The position numbers and the translations under genes are program-made. Under the pieces are notes generated by a model. It did no database searches, was not told where the DNA came from, and was given only the letters and a program-made list of their open reading frames with translations. Positions 8,046-9,289 of a stretch of DNA of 9,289 bases are shown one piece after another (position 1 is the first letter of the stretch; each line of letters starts with the position of its first letter). The stretch lies in assembly GCA_023460615.1 (NCBI GenBank), contig JAEWPL010000196.1, forward strand, positions 1-9,289, given 5' to 3'. Source of the stretch: Pseudomonadota bacterium. GTDB lineage: Bacteria; Pseudomonadota; Gammaproteobacteria; Enterobacterales; Succinivibrionaceae.

Positions 8046-8136
8046 CGAACAATTTCGTCTTTTTTTTCTATAAAATGCTAGATAGCTCAAAATTTACGCT
8101 AAAATATCGCAAAATTTCTTTTTCATTTTTTTAATT

Positions 8137-8155
8137 TCTCTTTCTTAAAAAGAGA
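8137..8155 (+). promoter_or_regulatory. Hairpin in the typA leader
   Basis: TCTCTTT (8137-8143) pairs perfectly with AAAGAGA (8149-8155) around a 5-nt loop. It is preceded by a U-rich tract and ends about 25 nt before the typA ATG. No T-run follows the stem on either strand, so it is not a terminator. It would be transcribed as part of the typA mRNA leader if any of the candidate promoters is used. Confidence 0.45.
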
Positions 8156-8167
8156 TCATATCTAGAT

Positions 8168-8170
8168 AGG
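8168..8170 (+). promoter_or_regulatory. Weak ribosome binding site of typA
   Basis: The only Shine-Dalgarno-like element before the typA ATG is AGG in TAGGTT, 10 nt upstream, which is short and at long spacing. GATA (8165-8168) and TATC (8172-8175) can pair around GGT, so part of the element falls in a small hairpin loop. The upstream pyrimidine-rich tract may compensate through ribosomal protein S1 (inference). Confidence 0.4.
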
Positions 8171-8180
8171 TTATCGAAAA

Positions 8181-9289
8181 ATGGATGTTCAAAAAATCCG
8201 TAACATTGCAATCATTGCTCACGTTGACCACGGTAAAACAACCCTAGTTGACAAGTTATTGCGTCAATCAGGTACCCTTGACCGTGCTGAACTAGGTCAA
8301 GAGCGCGTAATGGATTCTAACGATATCGAAAAAGAGCGTGGAATTACAATTCTTTCAAAGAATACTGCTATTAACTGGAATGACTACAGAATTAACATTG
8401 TTGATACTCCAGGTCACGCTGACTTCGGTGGTGAAGTAGAACGTGTTATGTCCATGGTAGATTCAGTACTACTTCTAGTAGATGCTGTTGATGGTCCTAT
8501 GCCACAAACTAGATTCGTGACTCAAAAAGCATTCGCTGCTGGTTTAAAGCCTATAGTGGTTATCAACAAGTGTGATAGAGAAGGAGCTCGTCCTGATTGG
8601 GTAATCGATCAAGTTTTCGACTTATTTGATAACCTAGGTGCTACTGATGAGCAGTTAGACTTCCCTGTTGTATATGCTTCTGCATTCCAAGGTTGGGCAT
8701 CTTTAGATCCTGATTCTCATGGTGATACCATGGAACCTTTATTCCAAACTATCGTGGATAAAGTAAGCCCTCCAGAGGCTGATCTTGATGGTCCATTCCA
8801 GATGCAAATTTCATCCCTAGACTTTACCTCCTACGTTGGTGTTATCGGCGTTGGTCGTGTAAAGCGCGGTATTGCAAAGGCTAACCAAGTAGTTACCATC
8901 GTAGATAGAGATGGAAATACACGTACCGGTAAGATTGGTCAAGTTTTAGGTTACTTAGGATTAAGAAGATCTCAAGTAGATTGCGCTGAAGCTGGTGACA
9001 TTATCGCTGTAACAGGTTTGGGCGAGTTAAAGATCTCAGATACTATTTGCGATCCTTCAAAGGTTGAAGCATTACCAGCTTTATCTGTTGATGAACCTAC
9101 TGTATCTATGAACTTCTGCGTAAATACCTCTCCATTTGCTGGTCGTGAAGGTAAATTCATTACCTCAAGAAACATTGAGGAAAGACTAAGAGAAGAGTTA
9201 GTTCACAACGTAGCTTTACGTGTAGAAACTACAGAAGATACCGACAGATTTAAGGTTTCAGGTCGTGGTGAGTTACACCTATCAGTACT
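8181..9289 (+). CDS. typA: Ribosome-associated GTPase TypA/BipA, 3'-truncated by the window
   Basis: A translational GTPase that binds the 70S ribosome and supports 50S assembly, especially at low temperature and under stress. The window holds 369 complete codons of a protein usually about 600 residues long; the frame is open to the right edge. The G domain shows G1 AHVDHGKT (13-20), G2 threonine T56 in ERGIT, G3 DTPGH (75-79) and G4 NKCD (129-132, where NKVD or NKID is more usual; the variable position does not contact the base). The beta-barrel domain II spans about residues 200-295. Domain III begins near residue 306 with VSMNFCVNTSPFAG and runs to the SGRGELHLS block at the edge. The C-terminal domains specific to TypA lie outside the window, but the G-domain and domain III sequence already separate it from LepA and EF-G. 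It is divergent from yihY and has its own promoter region. Confidence 0.97.
   Translation, partial: MDVQKIRNIAIIAHVDHGKTTLVDKLLRQSGTLDRAELGQERVMDSNDIEKERGITILSKNTAINWNDYRINIVDTPGHADFGGEVERVMSMVDSVLLLVDAVDGPMPQTRFVTQKAFAAGLKPIVVINKCDREGARPDWVIDQVFDLFDNLGATDEQLDFPVVYASAFQGWASLDPDSHGDTMEPLFQTIVDKVSPPEADLDGPFQMQISSLDFTSYVGVIGVGRVKRGIAKANQVVTIVDRDGNTRTGKIGQVLGYLGLRRSQVDCAEAGDIIAVTGLGELKISDTICDPSKVEALPALSVDEPTVSMNFCVNTSPFAGREGKFITSRNIEERLREELVHNVALRVETTEDTDRFKVSGRGELHLSV

Larger units (their letters stand above)
7907..8180. other. Divergent AT-rich intergenic region between yihY and typA
   Basis: No coding potential was seen on either strand. The region should hold the promoters of both divergent genes. 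It contains a perfect minus-strand TATAAT, several weak plus-strand promoter-like hexamers, an eight-T run (8060-8067), a 4-bp-arm inverted repeat GCTA-GA-TAGC (8077-8086), spaced A-tracts (8089-8115), a long pyrimidine tract (8115-8146) and a 7-bp hairpin (8137-8155). No tRNA, riboswitch or mobile-element end was recognised. Confidence 0.8.

Noticed and set aside
8137..8155. The typA leader hairpin as an intrinsic terminator
   Set aside because: The T-rich tract comes before the stem rather than after it, and on the minus strand the stem is also not followed by T residues.
8972..9175. 67-codon open frame on the minus strand inside typA
   Set aside because: It is antisense to the strongly conserved TypA domain II/III region, with no start context or recognisable protein.
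1..9289. Mobile elements, CRISPR arrays, tRNAs, toxin-antitoxin or defence genes
   Set aside because: No terminal inverted repeats, regularly spaced repeats, tRNA cloverleaf or matching protein families were seen. Every large frame is a conserved chromosomal gene.

Overview
The window is AT-rich bacterial DNA carrying ordinary chromosomal genes. The proteins look gammaproteobacterial: a PLD-superfamily PssA, a RecG close to the enterobacterial length, a BrkB/YihY membrane protein and a TypA/BipA GTPase very like that of E. coli. The strong TTA/AAA/AAT codon bias together with these families suggests an AT-rich gut-type gammaproteobacterium, for example a member of the Succinivibrionaceae. That placement is inference and was not tested by any search.

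Layout. Bases 1-6984 on the plus strand hold a tightly packed gene run: the 3' part of a three-domain M24B aminopeptidase P (cut by the left edge), pssA, recG and a large AsmA/YicH-like membrane-anchored protein. Gaps are 9 nt and 7 nt, followed by a 4-nt ATGA overlap, which is the pattern of one operon with translational coupling. Its promoter lies outside the window. The run ends one base away from the 3' end of a convergent gene, yihY (6986-7906, minus strand). A 274-base AT-rich region (7907-8180) separates yihY from the divergently transcribed typA (8181 to the right edge, truncated). It should hold both promoters and a U-rich, hairpin-containing typA leader.

How the genes fit together. 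PssA makes phosphatidylserine, the precursor of phosphatidylethanolamine. AsmA-like proteins are implicated in moving phospholipids toward the outer membrane, and YihY is an inner-membrane protein, so envelope biogenesis is a recurring theme. RecG (fork and recombination repair), the aminopeptidase (removal of N-terminal residues before proline) and TypA (50S ribosome assembly and stress or cold growth) are housekeeping functions. Two neighbour pairs echo E. coli: recG with an AsmA/YicH-like gene, and yihY with typA.

I found no mobile element, CRISPR array, RNA gene, toxin-antitoxin pair, defence system or other clearly undescribed system. The most interesting items are the pssA/AsmA-like pairing, the divergent AsmA-like protein itself, the structured typA leader and the minimal ORF overlapping the yihY GTG start.
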